Of a DNA stretch of 64,000 nucleotides, positions 24,022 to 34,848 are shown in pieces; the stretch's first letter is position 1; each line of letters starts with the position of its first letter. The translations under genes were made by a program, and so were the position numbers. Source of the DNA: Pratylenchus scribneri (taxonomy: Eukaryota > Nematoda > Chromadorea > Rhabditida > Pratylenchidae); assembly GCA_030063045.1 (NCBI GenBank), contig JAQSEB010000017.1, positions 806,001-870,000 of the forward strand, given 5' to 3'. Under the pieces are notes generated by a model, which did not search any database, had not been told where the DNA came from, and worked only from the letters and a program-made list of their open reading frames with translations.

Positions 24022-27000
24022 CTTGATAAATTTGGAATGAATTATTGGATAAAATTTATTTTAGAAATTGGTTTTAAGCACAAATTCAGATTTTAAATTA
24101 AGTTTCTATTTTATTTGTACTTAATTTGGAAATAAAATAGGTAAATGTTTCCGGGAATGACTAAAAATGATGAATGGGAAATTTGGGGCCACTGAATGAA
24201 CTGCCCTGAGCCCAAAATGTGACTAGCCCGAATAGAGAGAGTCCCATGGCAACCTGCTGGCACCGGTCAAATGGACGGTGAATATTTTGGGTGCATTGAA
24301 TATGGAATTTGGAATTAAGTTTGAAGGGAACTCAAGGGGAAAAATGTACTTTTTGGGAACGAATGAGGACGAAATTGCTTTTTTAATGCCCAATGGTAAA
24401 ATTAATGGTTTTTTGAAAGGGAATTTTTTGCTAAAAATATTCCATTAATTTTAGTTTTAAAGATTAAAATAAATTCTTCGGATATCGGATTAAACAATTT
24501 GACTGTGGATTTAGCAAAATTACTGTAATTTTAATGCAAATATTTATCAAAAACCTTTTTGGGTACTATTGACAAATATTATCCCTCGATGGATTATTCT
24601 AAAATGCCAATTTGCCCCCTTTCCCCTCCAAAATTCTTCCATATTTAGAATGCATGCAATTTTGGCCCAAAAGGGTTGGGCCGATGTTTTGGCCATATTT
24701 TGGGCATTCCTCTTCCCAAATATAGGCCGTCCTCTTTTGAATATTTTAATTTCGACAATGCCCACTATGGCCTTTCCCTCAATTCCCTAAAATTTTAAGT
24801 CTATGGAAACCCCGGCGGGTCCATTTCCCTCAACTATTCTCTGTTGCCTTGCCATCTCAATTTTCTCCTTATTTGGAATTTTGATTGATGTGCCCCCAGG
24901 ATTTTGGTGGAATGGAAAGAAAATGGACAAATTTAGAAAATAAGTATTGGTAAAATGAATGGGACCGGAATCCGGAATGGATGCTTATGGAATAAATCTG
25001 ATACTTTTAAAAGTACTATAAGCTTAAAAAATTATATGAGTAAAAAATTTAAAAATATTTTTTTGATTTTTCCAGTTCTTTTTTTTTTGACTATTTTCAG
25101 TAAAAATGCCAAATTGAAAGTTCATTAGCAGTCACGCAAAGTGGGTAGAAATAGGGACGGGGAGAAGGAATTGGTGACCAAAATTAAGGGGAACATTTAC
25201 GCAAATTAATCATGCCTTAAAAAAAGATATCCATTCGAGTGGAATGGAGGGAAGTGTTATCACATCCATAATGCCGATTTATATTGCAAATTATTGGGTG
25301 TTAAAATTTGAAAAGAAGGAAATGATATTTAAATGTCAAATAAAATTTTATTGACGTAAAAAATAGTTTATCTTTTTAATTATAATTAATTTTACCTCAA
25401 TACAGTCATATTCCCTCTCTGAATTGCCTGCTGGAACGAAGTCAGAAAATGAGGCAAATTAGACCAAAATGAAATGGGAAAATTATTCACTCTTCTGAAT
25501 TGTGATGTGAATTAATAAGATAAATAAATAAATTATAAATATATGGTGGAAATTTGGGAATATTTTCTAAATTTTTTACTCCAAAATAAAGTCCCAATTA
25601 AGGATTGGCTTTATTTGGAGTGGGGGATTTGGATGTGGCCAAAGGGAATGTGCTTAATTGGAATTGGAAAGAAAGGTCACAGCTCAATTTAAGTGTTCCC
25701 TTCGACGCCACCGCCCTCAATTTCCGGGCAAGCAAAATCCAATTAGCAGCCAAAAATAATAAAAATAAATTTAAAAAATTGTTTAACAATGACTTTTTTA
25801 AATAAAATATTATATTTGGATGGAATGGAATCTGATATTAAAGATTTTTCCAGGGACAATTTTTTTGAATAATGACAAAAATGTAACGAAAATGAATAAA
25901 AATTATTACTTCCTTCCATTTCCCTTCTCTTTAACGCTTAACCACTGACTGAAAAGTGAAATATTTAATGGATGAATGAATGGGGACAAAAAATGGGCAA
26001 AAATCCAAATTTACCGCCCACTTTCTCCTGGCTGGAAACAAAAATTTTTGCCGGTTAATTTATTCCAGTGTTCCCGCTCCACTCCACTCCATTCTATTAT
26101 TATTATATACTCCATTTCCTTCCGTTATTTACGCTTGATCGACATTTTGATGGATTTTAGGATGGAAGAATGGGTTGGATTTGGATATTTGAAATTTTGG
26201 TAAGAATATAATACATAGGCATGAATATTTAAATTGATGGAAGGTTATTTTATGGACATTAGCAAAAAAGCATGAAAATTGTCCAAAAAGTAAGAAAAAT
26301 TTGAGGATTTTTTTCTTTGTTGATATCATATTATTGTTACAACGAAACACTTATTAATTCCGCCTGTTTTGCACTAAATTAATTCCGCCTGTTTTGGAGG
26401 GTTATTTTATTAACAAAATTGAGAATTGGTTAAAAAGTAAAACAATGTTAAGATTTTTATTTGTTTATACCATATTATTGTTCAACAAAGGATTCCATTG
26501 TGAAACGTGACAAAGGTCAAGAAAGATTGATGGATTAAAAAATGTGCCTATGGGCCCACTCACTTTGTTCCCATTTTTTGCTATTCAAAAAACTCCCGTG
26601 GCTTTTTCATTCATTCCCCTCCCTTCATATAAGTCCATTTTATGGCCTAGTGGCCACACGAAAAGTGCGGAATAGAGGGCGGGAAAGAGGGACGAGGGAA
26701 AATTGGACCTGTGGCCTGGAAAAGGAATAATCGGAAAAAGTTTAAAATGATGTGAAAGGAAGGGCAAAAGGATTATTATTGAATGCAAAAGGAGGGAAGG
26801 CAAAGGGTGTTTATTTTTCCCGGCCTTCGTCCCGCTGAAGAAAGTTGGCAAAGGCAAGAATGGAGGATTTGAGGGGGACTGGGGAATATGCCTGTGGTGA
26901 TGGCCAAGTGTGAAGGGAGATTAAATCGACGATAAAATGGAGGCAAGATTTCTGAGAAAAACAATGGATTTGAGGGGCAATTGTTGGAATAATGGACTTT

Positions 27001-27691
27001 TTATTTAAATTGTTAAACTTCCAACATTTTCTGAAGACAATGAAAATGACTTTTCGTTAGAAGACTTTACTTACAAATCCCTTTAAAATGGCTTTATAAA
27101 ACAAATACTTTTGTCTGGGGGGTTGGACGATTTGGATCCAATGGAATTCAGACAATTGGCCACAAAGTGGAAAATTAGGCAATGAACAATAGGGTACAAA
27201 ATAAAAATTCTATAATTCTTTTAAGCTGTTATTCAGGTTTAGGGTACGATTTAGGTTTAAATAAGGGCTCTCACAATCAGAGCCACGTGGGGGAAGTCAA
27301 ACAGCATTTATTCAATACCCATAGTATAATTAATTTTTATTGTGATTCACAATTGTCCGTTTGCCTAGTTTCCAAATCCGTTGATGCACAATTATCCGGT
27401 TCCCATTTGTCTATTAATCTTTTTGCTTAAAAATGTTTAGAAAACGGTTTTAGAAAGTAAAAAATAAATAAATATTTATGTGAATAATTCGTTTAAAATA
27501 TCACTTTTTTATCTTCTAAACTAAAAAGGGAGAAAATAGATATGAGGTTAAATAATGTTTAAAAATAAAGGGAAAATTGATAAAAATTTCAATAGAATTT
27601 TAAAAAATTTAATCAAGAAATGCACATTCTTCTTCTTTCCATTTCCATCACATTAAAAAATGCCAAAATCCATCAAAAGGTTGAAACAAAT
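24022..27691. other. Long intergenic or intronic region, nothing firm
   Basis: It should contain the missing 5' exons of the gene at 23211-24021. Open frames at 24547-24790, 25598-25805 and 26542-26964 overlap on both strands, lack supporting splice neighbours and look like chance. A short direct repeat, TTAATTCCGCCTGTTTTG, occurs at about 26355-26395. Otherwise this is AT-rich sequence. Confidence 0.4.
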
Positions 27692-28151
27692 TTACTCGGC
27701 TCGAAGAGGTGGAGGAGGGGGAGTTGTCGTTGTTGCCTAAAAATAATTTAAAAATATAAAAATTTAATAAATTTGTCCACCAAAAAATCCGCAATAAGTG
27801 CCTCGCATTGCGGGGAGAGTGGTTCCGGTGGAGGAGGTTCCTGGCCATCTGCTGGCGGAGGAGGGAATTCCTAAAAGAAAGGTGGCCAAAATAAATTTAG
27901 GAAGAAGAAAAGTGGATGACCAGAATGGCCTTGCAGCATTTCTTCACGACCGGATCCGTTTCGGCATCGCCCTTTGCACAGAATGGCGGCACTTCTTCTG
28001 GCCCATTTGGCAATTGGTATCCTTCAGGAATTTTAAGAGGCGGCGGTGGTGGAATGTAAGATTGTGGTTCAGGTTGGGCCTCAACTTCATCATCGTCCAA
28101 CTCAAATGCAACCAAAATGATTAGGACAAATACGGTGGTTTTGGTTAACAT
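27692..28151 (-). CDS. Small secreted proline-rich protein, 121 aa, 3 exons
   Basis: Exons: 27921-28151 (start), 27781-27870, 27692-27736 (TAA at 27692-27694); phases agree and give 121 residues. Residues 1-17 (starting MLTKTTVFVLIILVAF) form a signal peptide, so the product is probably secreted. The mature part has an acidic start, proline runs (IPPPPPLKIPEGYQ, EFPPPPADGQEPPPPEP, TTTTPPPPPLRAE) and four cysteines, in PPFCAKG, KKCCKA and PQCEAL. The family is not recognised. Size, secretion and Pro/Cys composition resemble many nematode secreted proteins, but no role can be assigned. Both introns are about 45-50 bp, the usual small size here. The first ATG is used because it precedes the hydrophobic core directly. 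Confidence 0.7.
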
Positions 28152-29010
28152 AATGGTGGATTTTTGGGGAGGATCGGGCAGAGTATTGTTTGGATATTTT
28201 TAGGGAAAATTGTCGGGAAAATGCCGTTTGCCTTGTCGTTTTATCGCCGTCAATAGCGCCGTTCCCAATGGTAGCCAAAATCGATCCAATCCACAAGGCC
28301 CTCTATGGCCTCATGATTTGGGGTGGGTGGCATTCGCGCGCGGCACACTTTTTCTCCTCGCGGAATTTTCTCTGGCCATTTTCTCGCACATTCTCTCCAC
28401 TTCAATTTTAAGTCCATGATTTTCCCAATCGATCCTCCTGATCGGGCCCAATTCCCTCCGCCCTCCAAATCCAATGCATGGTGTCCCTTCAAACAGTATT
28501 CAATGGTCCGGCCAAATCGACCCTATGCCAAATGCCCATCGGAAAATGCTCATGACTTTGGTGTTCGCGCGCGGCAAATTCCCCCCGCGGCACTTTTTCG
28601 GGCATTCTCTCCCCACTCAATATGAAGTCTCTCAACTCTCATTTCCAATCGATCCTCATGATTTTGCCGAATTCCCTTCAAATTCCAATGCCAGAGGCCC
28701 CACTATTATTTTCCAGTAGCCTTTATTTCCAGCATTTTCTTTCACCGTATCAACTTACTATCTCAATATGTCAACTCTTTTCATACCCAAGTAAATGAAT
28801 GATCAATGCCACCCACAAATCGGCACGGTTTTCATCGATCCCCTATCCTATGCCCATAAGAGAGAAAGAGAACAGGAGTGAATGGAGAATTATGAAATTT
28901 TGATTAATTAATCATTAATTTAATTATATATTTTATATAAATTCTGACATGCTTAATTATGTGGAATCATAAAAAAATATATTTTTTTCTTTTAGCTTCA
29001 TAAAATATTT
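28152..29010. other. GC-richer segment with a degenerate ~240-bp duplication
   Basis: Between about 28310 and 28480, and again from 28555 to 28700, the same words appear in the same order: TTCGCGCGCGGCA, CATTCTCTCC, CAATCGATCCTC and AATTCCCT, then AATCCAATGC in the first copy and AATTCCAATGC in the second. This suggests an old direct duplication. Open frames on both strands here are shadows of that composition, with no splice-supported exon. Confidence 0.5.
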
Positions 29011-29736
29011 GGTACTCCTGCAGATTGGGGTCTGGAAGAGAAAGGGGGATGGTGAGGGAGGTGACAAGAGGTCCCTTCAATCAAATTTCCCATCAAAGAG
29101 ATGGAGGGAATGGAATCAACGATGGGAAGGGAATCTGAATTGGATAGAATTTTTTTCGAATTAATTTCGATGGAATAAATTCAAATCATTGATATAAACA
29201 AAATCAGTGTTGGATTAATTAATTTCTCATCCTTAATATTTTATACGAAATAAATGCTAATCATTGCGAATGAGGGTATCTGAGATGGATTATTAAATTA
29301 TATTACGTATAAATCATTCACTTAATTTTGTTTCACCCGATGATGCCTCTATTCATACCCAATCTATAGAATCCCAATGGCAAAAAGTGAAAATGACCCA
29401 AAAGAAAATGTATGGCACATCCTCATCTTTATATAAATCCTATTTCCCTGAATATATTTGGCGAAAACGTTTTGGTTCACGTGATCTTGTTTTCTATAAT
29501 TTTTGGTCTCATGTTCGTGAAATTTATCCTTGCGAATAATTTTAATTTCTTTTAATTGGGCTGTATATTTCAAATAAAATAATTTCGAAAAAAATACTTC
29601 TATCCAATTCAGATTCACTTCCCATCGTTGATTCCATTCCCTCCATCTCTTTGATGGGAAATTTGATTGAAGGGACCTCTTGTCACCTCCCTCACCATCC
29701 CCCTTTCTCTTCCAGACCCCAATCTGCAGGAGTACC
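29011..29736. mobile_element. 726-bp foldback element with nearly identical long arms
   Basis: The left arm starts GGTACTCCTGCAGATTGGGG at 29011 and runs to about 29155. The right arm, from about 29580 to 29736, is its reverse complement with one substitution and a small indel near the inner edge. The loop of about 420 bp is AT-rich, with one short - strand open frame (29364-29618) that overlaps an arm and matches no known transposase. AATAT occurs near both edges and may be a target duplication, but this is uncertain. The close identity of the arms implies recent origin or gene conversion. Confidence 0.85.
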
Positions 29737-29954
29737 TAATATAGATATATTTTCTGAAAAAATGAATTGATCATATGGAAATTTAGTAAAAAGATAAAGC
29801 AAATTTCGAACAATTTCCAAATATTATTAAATGATAAGAGAGGAGAAGTGATTAAATTTGATAAATGAATTAATTTTTTGCTTAAAATTATGATGGATCA
29901 TAATTTAGATTATTTGCCAAAGTTAAGGCCAAAATCAAAATTTTAATATTTCTC

Positions 29955-30390
29955 TTATTCTCCATCCTCAATTTTGGTTTCAATGGGAATTGTGTTGATG
30001 CCGGAAACAGTTCCCTAAAAATTCAAAAATTATCACCATCTATAGCAAAAATTTTTAATACTTTAATTGATGAGCCGGTTACGGTCAAAATTCCATCATG
30101 GGTAAATGTGCTTTGCACCTTTTCAGGATCCACATTCTTCGGCAGCCGAAATTCACCGATGACACTTTAATAATTAAAATTTGAATTTAATGAAAAAAAT
30201 AAAAAAAGTACTTGCTACCAGCCTTCACAATGAGCTTATTGTCGACAATTGAAACCTAATTTAGAAGATTGGAATTTGAATAATTGAAAAATTAGGATAC
30301 CTCCAAATCTTTGGCCTCTAAATCGCTTACATTCAATTTAGCCAACAGAATTTCATTGACAGAAAAATGGAGTGTGCCGGATGTGGACAT
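29955..30390 (-). CDS. Small heat-shock protein, alpha-crystallin/HSP20 family, 98 aa, 4 exons
   Basis: ATP-independent holdase chaperone, probably cytosolic since there is no signal peptide. Exons: 30301-30390 (ATG), 30212-30255, 30062-30164, 29955-30014 (TAA at 29955-29957); all are GT-AG with matching phase. The order of the family's beta-strands is visible: a first strand with ILLAKLNVSDLEAKDL, then VSIVDNKLIVKAGS, then the hallmark GEFRLPKNVDPEKVQS and HDGILTVTGS, followed by a short tail with the IPI motif (NTIPIET), the I-X-I anchor that docks onto neighbouring subunits. At 98 residues it has almost no N-terminal arm, like the short HSP-12 group of nematodes. The very short N-terminus suggests limited oligomerisation, by analogy with that group. 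No heat-shock element could be identified with confidence upstream. Confidence 0.88.
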
Positions 30391-31572
30391 CTCTTCTAAA
30401 TTTTAAATTTGGCTTCGATTTGGATATAAATATTTATGGCCTATTCAAAAATTTGTCAGGAAAAAATACTTATTTTTTTAAAGGCCCAAATGGCCATTTA
30501 AAAACCAAAAAATATAATTAATTTATGGCCAAATTTATTTTTGAACTTTTTCTCCCCTACCGGATCCCAGTGGTTGTGGCAAAACAGTTTTTGGTTCCAT
30601 TCAAAGTAGGCATTTCAAAGTCACCTCTCTCCTCCATTCGGCCAAAATTTCGGTCACCAAAATCAACTATTTTACACATTTTGAAGGCATTAGGCCATCC
30701 TCAAAAAAGATTGGCATTTTCTTTGAGAAGAGCGAAGAAAAAGGCACTTTTAGCTTTTGATCATTGGAAAAATTCGGTCAAAAAATGTGAATTTATGAAG
30801 AAAGGAAGGGGTCCTTCTGCCTGATCTTTGAGCCAAATATTCCAACTTTCTAGGACATTCCATAATAGGCCCCTCTTTTCGTCCTAAAAATATTTTTCCA
30901 ATCCACCTATCAATTCCATTACTTTTGCCCATTTTCCATTTCCATTGATTTTGATGGCCACCTGCAGCTTCTTGCTTTTACACCATCCAACTTCCATTTG
31001 CCTTTTGAATTCATTTTTTCCTTCAAAAGCCGACCAAGCAATGGTCGATGTGTCGACGCATTCTTTCTCATTTCGTCAACAACTTGGGTGGTCAAATTTG
31101 TTGGGGAATAAAAATGATCATTTTTTTGTTATTTGATAGAAAAAATTAATAAATCATTTTCAAATATGATTAATTAAGATAAATATGGAAGAGAATTAAG
31201 CTTTTATTATATTTAATAGTGAAATAAAAATTTGCGCAAAAAATATGAATCGGATGATAAAATAAATAATTTAAAACTTGGAAATTAATTCAAATATTTT
31301 CTCCAAAAGTCGAAAATATTGGTGCATTGGAGAATTTCTGTGATTTCTTCGAAGATTCCATTCATAAAAATATCCATTGGCCCAACATTCTTGTTAAATC
31401 CTTCTCTTCCAATTCACTTTAATTTTCCAATTTAGACCACCGGCAAATTTATCACCATATAACACAATTTACAGCGAATTTATTTATTTTATTATTTGAC
31501 TCTTCTTAATAAATATCTTAGTTAGTAGAAAATTAGCATAATGGCAAAATATATTGAAATTTTGGTTTAAAA
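30391..31572. other. Upstream region of the HSP gene, no exon supported
   Basis: An open frame of 99 codons (30525-30824, +) is basic and has no recognised domain, splice partner or signal peptide; I do not call it a gene. From 31140 the sequence is AT-rich. GTTTAAAA at 31565-31572 is the left target-site duplication of the adjacent hAT element. Confidence 0.4.
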
Positions 31573-32754
31573 CAGAGATTGGTATACATGGAAATTTTCT
31601 AACTATACTCTACATTTACATATACATGACCTCATGTATATCTAAGTATACATTTACATATACATTTTTTATTTCATATATATGTAGAGTATATGTATAT
31701 GTAGAGTATAGCAGTTTTCCTATACATTTTCCTATACATTTTCGAAAATTTTAATTTATAATAAAAAAATTTTCTTTTATTTAAAATGACAATAAATGTA
31801 ATAAATATTGCAAAATTTATATCGAGTAACAATTAATCAAATTTCCTTTGTTCAAATGGATAAATATTTCTGGTTTAAAAGTTCAGAACAAATTCTGTAT
31901 CTGTTCCTTCTTTTTTCCTTTTGTTCAAATGGATGAATAATTTATGATTCAAAAGTTCTGAACCCATTCTGTTCCTTCTTTTTTCAGTCGCAATTCCTGC
32001 ATAACTGAAAATCCGCTCTTGTGCCGCCGAAGTTGCCGGAACTGACAAAGTTTGAATGGCAAATTCTTTCAATACACTCAATGTAAATTGGCCAAATTTG
32101 CACTAGGGCATTCTGTTGTGTATTTATATGTTTTTGTGCATTTTTTGATTAGGCATTTCCATTCCTTTTTCTCTTTATTAATGTCAAAAAATTGCCAAGC
32201 TGGATCTGTTCGTTTGGATTTGGTTTTGGAAACCTCTTGTTCCTGATTTTCATCTCTTTCTTCATTCAATTTCATTCAAATTAGAGCCGGCATTTTGCTG
32301 ATTTCCATCTTCTTGTTCATTAATAATATCATCCATATCCATATTTAAAATTCTGAAAAGATATATTAAAATATATATTCAATAATTATTTTTAATTATT
32401 AAAATATAATTGCTTTTATGAATAAAAGATATTCGAATATTCAACTTTTACACTTGTGCAGAATGGAGCAATAAATAAATTGTCACTTTTTGAAAAAAAA
32501 AAATTACAAAATGCCAGAAAAAAATATGAAAAAATAAGGAAATTCCCTTAATTTTGATGTATAGAAATCAAGCTATATGTATAGCAAAATGTATAGGAAA
32601 ACACCTCTACATATACATAATATTTTCCAGCTATACTCTACATCCACATATACATGGCCTCTTGTAAACGTATATGTATATGTATAGAATTGTATATGTA
32701 TATGTATAGAATCACCTATACATATACATTTTCCTATATATATACCAATCTCTG
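31573..32754 (-). mobile_element. Internally deleted hAT transposon, 1182 bp, with intact ends
   Basis: The terminal inverted repeats are CAGAGATTGGTATACAT (left, from 31573) and its near complement ending at 32754. Both sides are flanked by the identical 8-bp duplication GTTTAAAA (31565-31572 and 32755-32762). Subterminal regions hold many ACATATACAT / TATGTATATG words in both orientations, typical of transposase-binding subterminal repeats. Between them, on the - strand, remain two pieces of a hAT transposase: a BED-type zinc finger and the C-terminal dimerisation region, with the catalytic middle missing. The element is therefore non-autonomous. Confidence 0.92.
31875..32275 (-). pseudogene. 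hAT transposase remnant: BED finger joined to dimerisation domain
   Basis: The upstream part (32078-32275) encodes a BED-like finger with TDPAWQFFDI, a CLIKKC cysteine pair and a following LANLH. The downstream part (31875-32081) encodes the hAT C-terminal dimerisation motif (SVPATSAAQERIFSYAG followed by KRRNRMGSE). The two are in different frames and overlap by a few bases at about 32080, where a full transposase would have several hundred residues including the RNase H-like catalytic core. This indicates a large internal deletion with a frame break. It is not expected to be active, but it may mark the transposase family that mobilises the other hAT-type MITEs of the window. Confidence 0.85.
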
Positions 32755-33545
32755 GTTTAAAAATATGGAAAAATTGTTATTAAAGTAATTTTTATTAGCA
32801 TTTTGTTCCCCTTCCCTCCACTTCCCCCCTTTTACTCCTCCACCAATTCCATTTTTATCGAATTCCACTCCAATCCAAACCAAAGATACAAAATTATTGG
32901 CGAAATAGAATGAAAATGTGTATTGGCTTCGTCTCCATTGTTTGCTCCTCTAGCCTGCTTCCCATAAACATTTACATAGCCAATCATCTCTTTCTATATA
33001 TATGGCCTAAAATTTCTGCATTCTGTGTCGATCGCTTGGCCACCGGTTTGGCCCCAAAAGAGGCAGAGGAAAGCGCGTTCGCACGGGCTGTGACTTGAGC
33101 TGTGTGTATTCTGTGTAGTCCCGTTTCCATGTTCAGTAGCCATCGAAAATTTGAGTGCGAAACTATGGCAAACTCTGGGCACAGTGAGCACCATTTGTCG
33201 ATGGTGAGAGACTCGAAGTGAGATTATGAATCTCCGGGAAAGATGCGAGTTTCGCTATCTTCCACAGCTCAAACCCTGGCCAGGAACCAGCCAGACAGAG
33301 ATGTCAAAAACGTGCCTCGCTTTCCAATGAAGCGGGCGATCGACCCAATTTTTTTCCAAAAAATTTTAAATAAATTGTTTATTTTTATTTAAAAAACGTA
33401 TATTTAAATTATTTTTTAAATATTCAAGATAAAATATTAAAATTAATAAGTGAATAATTTTAAAAATACAAATAATAGCTCATTCATTATTAATAAAAAT
33501 TTAAAATGGCATATTTTTAAAATAAATAATATTATAAAATTATCT
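32755..33545. other. Intergenic, no gene supported
   Basis: A GC-richer block at about 33010-33345 has open frames on both strands (32910-33098 +, 32994-33194 -) that are short and unsupported by splice signals. No tRNA cloverleaf or B-box is recognised in it. An AT-rich tail leads into the 3' end of the next - strand gene. Confidence 0.4.
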
Positions 33546-34848
33546 TTATCCCAATTCCAATAATGGCCTCTTCAATTCAATTTGACGTTCCATTTTTTTA
33601 CTTAAATTGGAAAAGAAATATAATTTTCAAAAAATATACTTCGTATTCGTACCTTTTTTCAATATTAGATGGAAATGGTCGACGGAATTGATGCGGAGGA
33701 GAATGAATGATTTTTGGCACATTTGTTTGAGGAATATTTATGCCAATCATTTCTCCATTTTTGTTGAACAAATCTGAATTTATTCAATTATAAATATTTA
33801 ATTTTGTTAAATTCACCGGATTTTGTCCATTTTCTTCTTGTAGGCTTCATCATTTGCTGAATTGTTTCCAATATTTTATAGACCAAAAATAGCAAAATTG
33901 CAACGATCGCAATTTCCAAAATAATAAAAATTGCAATGTAGAAGAGGAATGAGGGGAACTAAATTTAATTTTAATTTTTTTTAATTTTATGTTTTTTGGA
34001 ATAAAATTAATTTACCCAAAAATGACTGAATTTAACCAAAATCTTTCGTATCGAAAATAATTTTTTATAACTTGGTTTTAGCAAGGTCTCAATGCTTATT
34101 ATTGCTAGGTTTAGAGCCAAGAAGGCTTTTAGTCCTAATTTGGGGCTAAAGTTATTTGGAATGGGAACTGCTGGGTCTAGGCTCGCCCCGGGCCTTTGCC
34201 AGAGGATTAAGCCCCCCCCCCCCCCCCCCCCCCCCAGTGGTCCAATAGATGGGATAATATGGATTAGAGGCTAATCAACTTAATTCTTTATTAATTGTGC
34301 GGAAAATTTGATAAAAACTAAAAAGTGTGCAGAATAAAAAGACATTTAGGAGAGGAAAAAGAGTTGGGTAAAAAGACAGATTGGGGCAATATTTGATTGA
34401 TAGAATGACGGGGTGATTAGAGGCAAAAAGTGTGGATACAGTAGGATGAATTGGAAGGCCCTTAAGCATTAGTATTAGTAGCTAAAGCAGATAGGGTACG
34501 AATACGAATCTTAAAGAATTCTGATTTGGCCAAATTCTATGGCCTCAAAATATTGTTTTTTTCGACCCAAAAAGATTTTAGGTAAATTCAGTAATTTTTA
34601 GGGTAAATTAATTCACTCCCAATTTTTATTTCCTCAACCTGCACAATAATTTGGTCAAAATCGTCACGAACTTTTGCCACATCCTTTCTTGCCCCTTTAA
34701 ACATTGTATCAAAAACATTCAATGGTGCATCCACTCGGCCAGTCACATTCTCCATATTTCGATAGAATTTATACAAAACTTTACTCATTTGGGCAATTGT
34801 TCGTCGAATATCCTCAATTTCCTTGTCCACTTTGATTGATGATGACAT
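33546..34848 (-). CDS. Unrecognised single-pass membrane protein, 175 aa, 4 exons
   Basis: Exons: 34639-34848 (ATG), 33817-33958, 33653-33773, 33546-33600 (TAA at 33546-33548); phases agree. Residues 1-70 are hydrophilic and helical in character (starting MSSSIKVDKEIEDIRRTIAQ, with DDFDQIIVQ at the exon end), compatible with a coiled coil. Residues about 71-97 are one long hydrophobic segment (FPSFLYIAIFIILEIAIVAI and on) followed by a basic stop-transfer (KPTRRKWTKS). The C-terminal 60 residues are polar, with HSPPHQFRRPFPS and a final KRPLLELG. No signal peptide is present. The layout of cytosolic coil plus membrane anchor recalls SNARE-like or membrane-tethered adaptor proteins, but I see no SNARE motif and assign no function. 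Intron 1 (680 bp) is almost wholly a MITE. Confidence 0.68.
34006..34612. mobile_element. Foldback MITE, family A copy (intronic), about 600 bp
   Basis: The left end is TTTACCCAAAAATGACTGAA and the right end TTCAGTAATTTTTAGGGTAA, its near complement, giving inverted repeats of about 27 bp. It fills intron 1 of the gene at 33546-34848. It contains a 24-base poly-C tract at 34212-34235. Removing the element would leave an intron of about 70 bp. Confidence 0.75.
34212..34235. repeat. Poly-C tract (24 C)
   Basis: Uninterrupted homopolymer inside the family A MITE, striking against the AT-rich background. Other tracts: 22 G at 35093-35114, 23 C at 45790-45812, 16 C at 45884-45899, 20 C at 60229-60248. 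Confidence 0.95.

Noticed and set aside
24780..24900. Possible upstream exon of the Ser-rich gene (contains MARQQRIVEGNGPAG)
   Set aside because: Its GT donor leaves phase 0, whereas the next exon needs phase 2; kept only as a remote option.
30525..30824. 99-codon basic open frame upstream of the HSP gene
   Set aside because: No domain, signal peptide, splice site or conserved context; probably chance.
33010..33345. GC-richer block considered as a structural RNA or tRNA
   Set aside because: No A/B box pair, anticodon stem or other cloverleaf could be drawn from it by eye.
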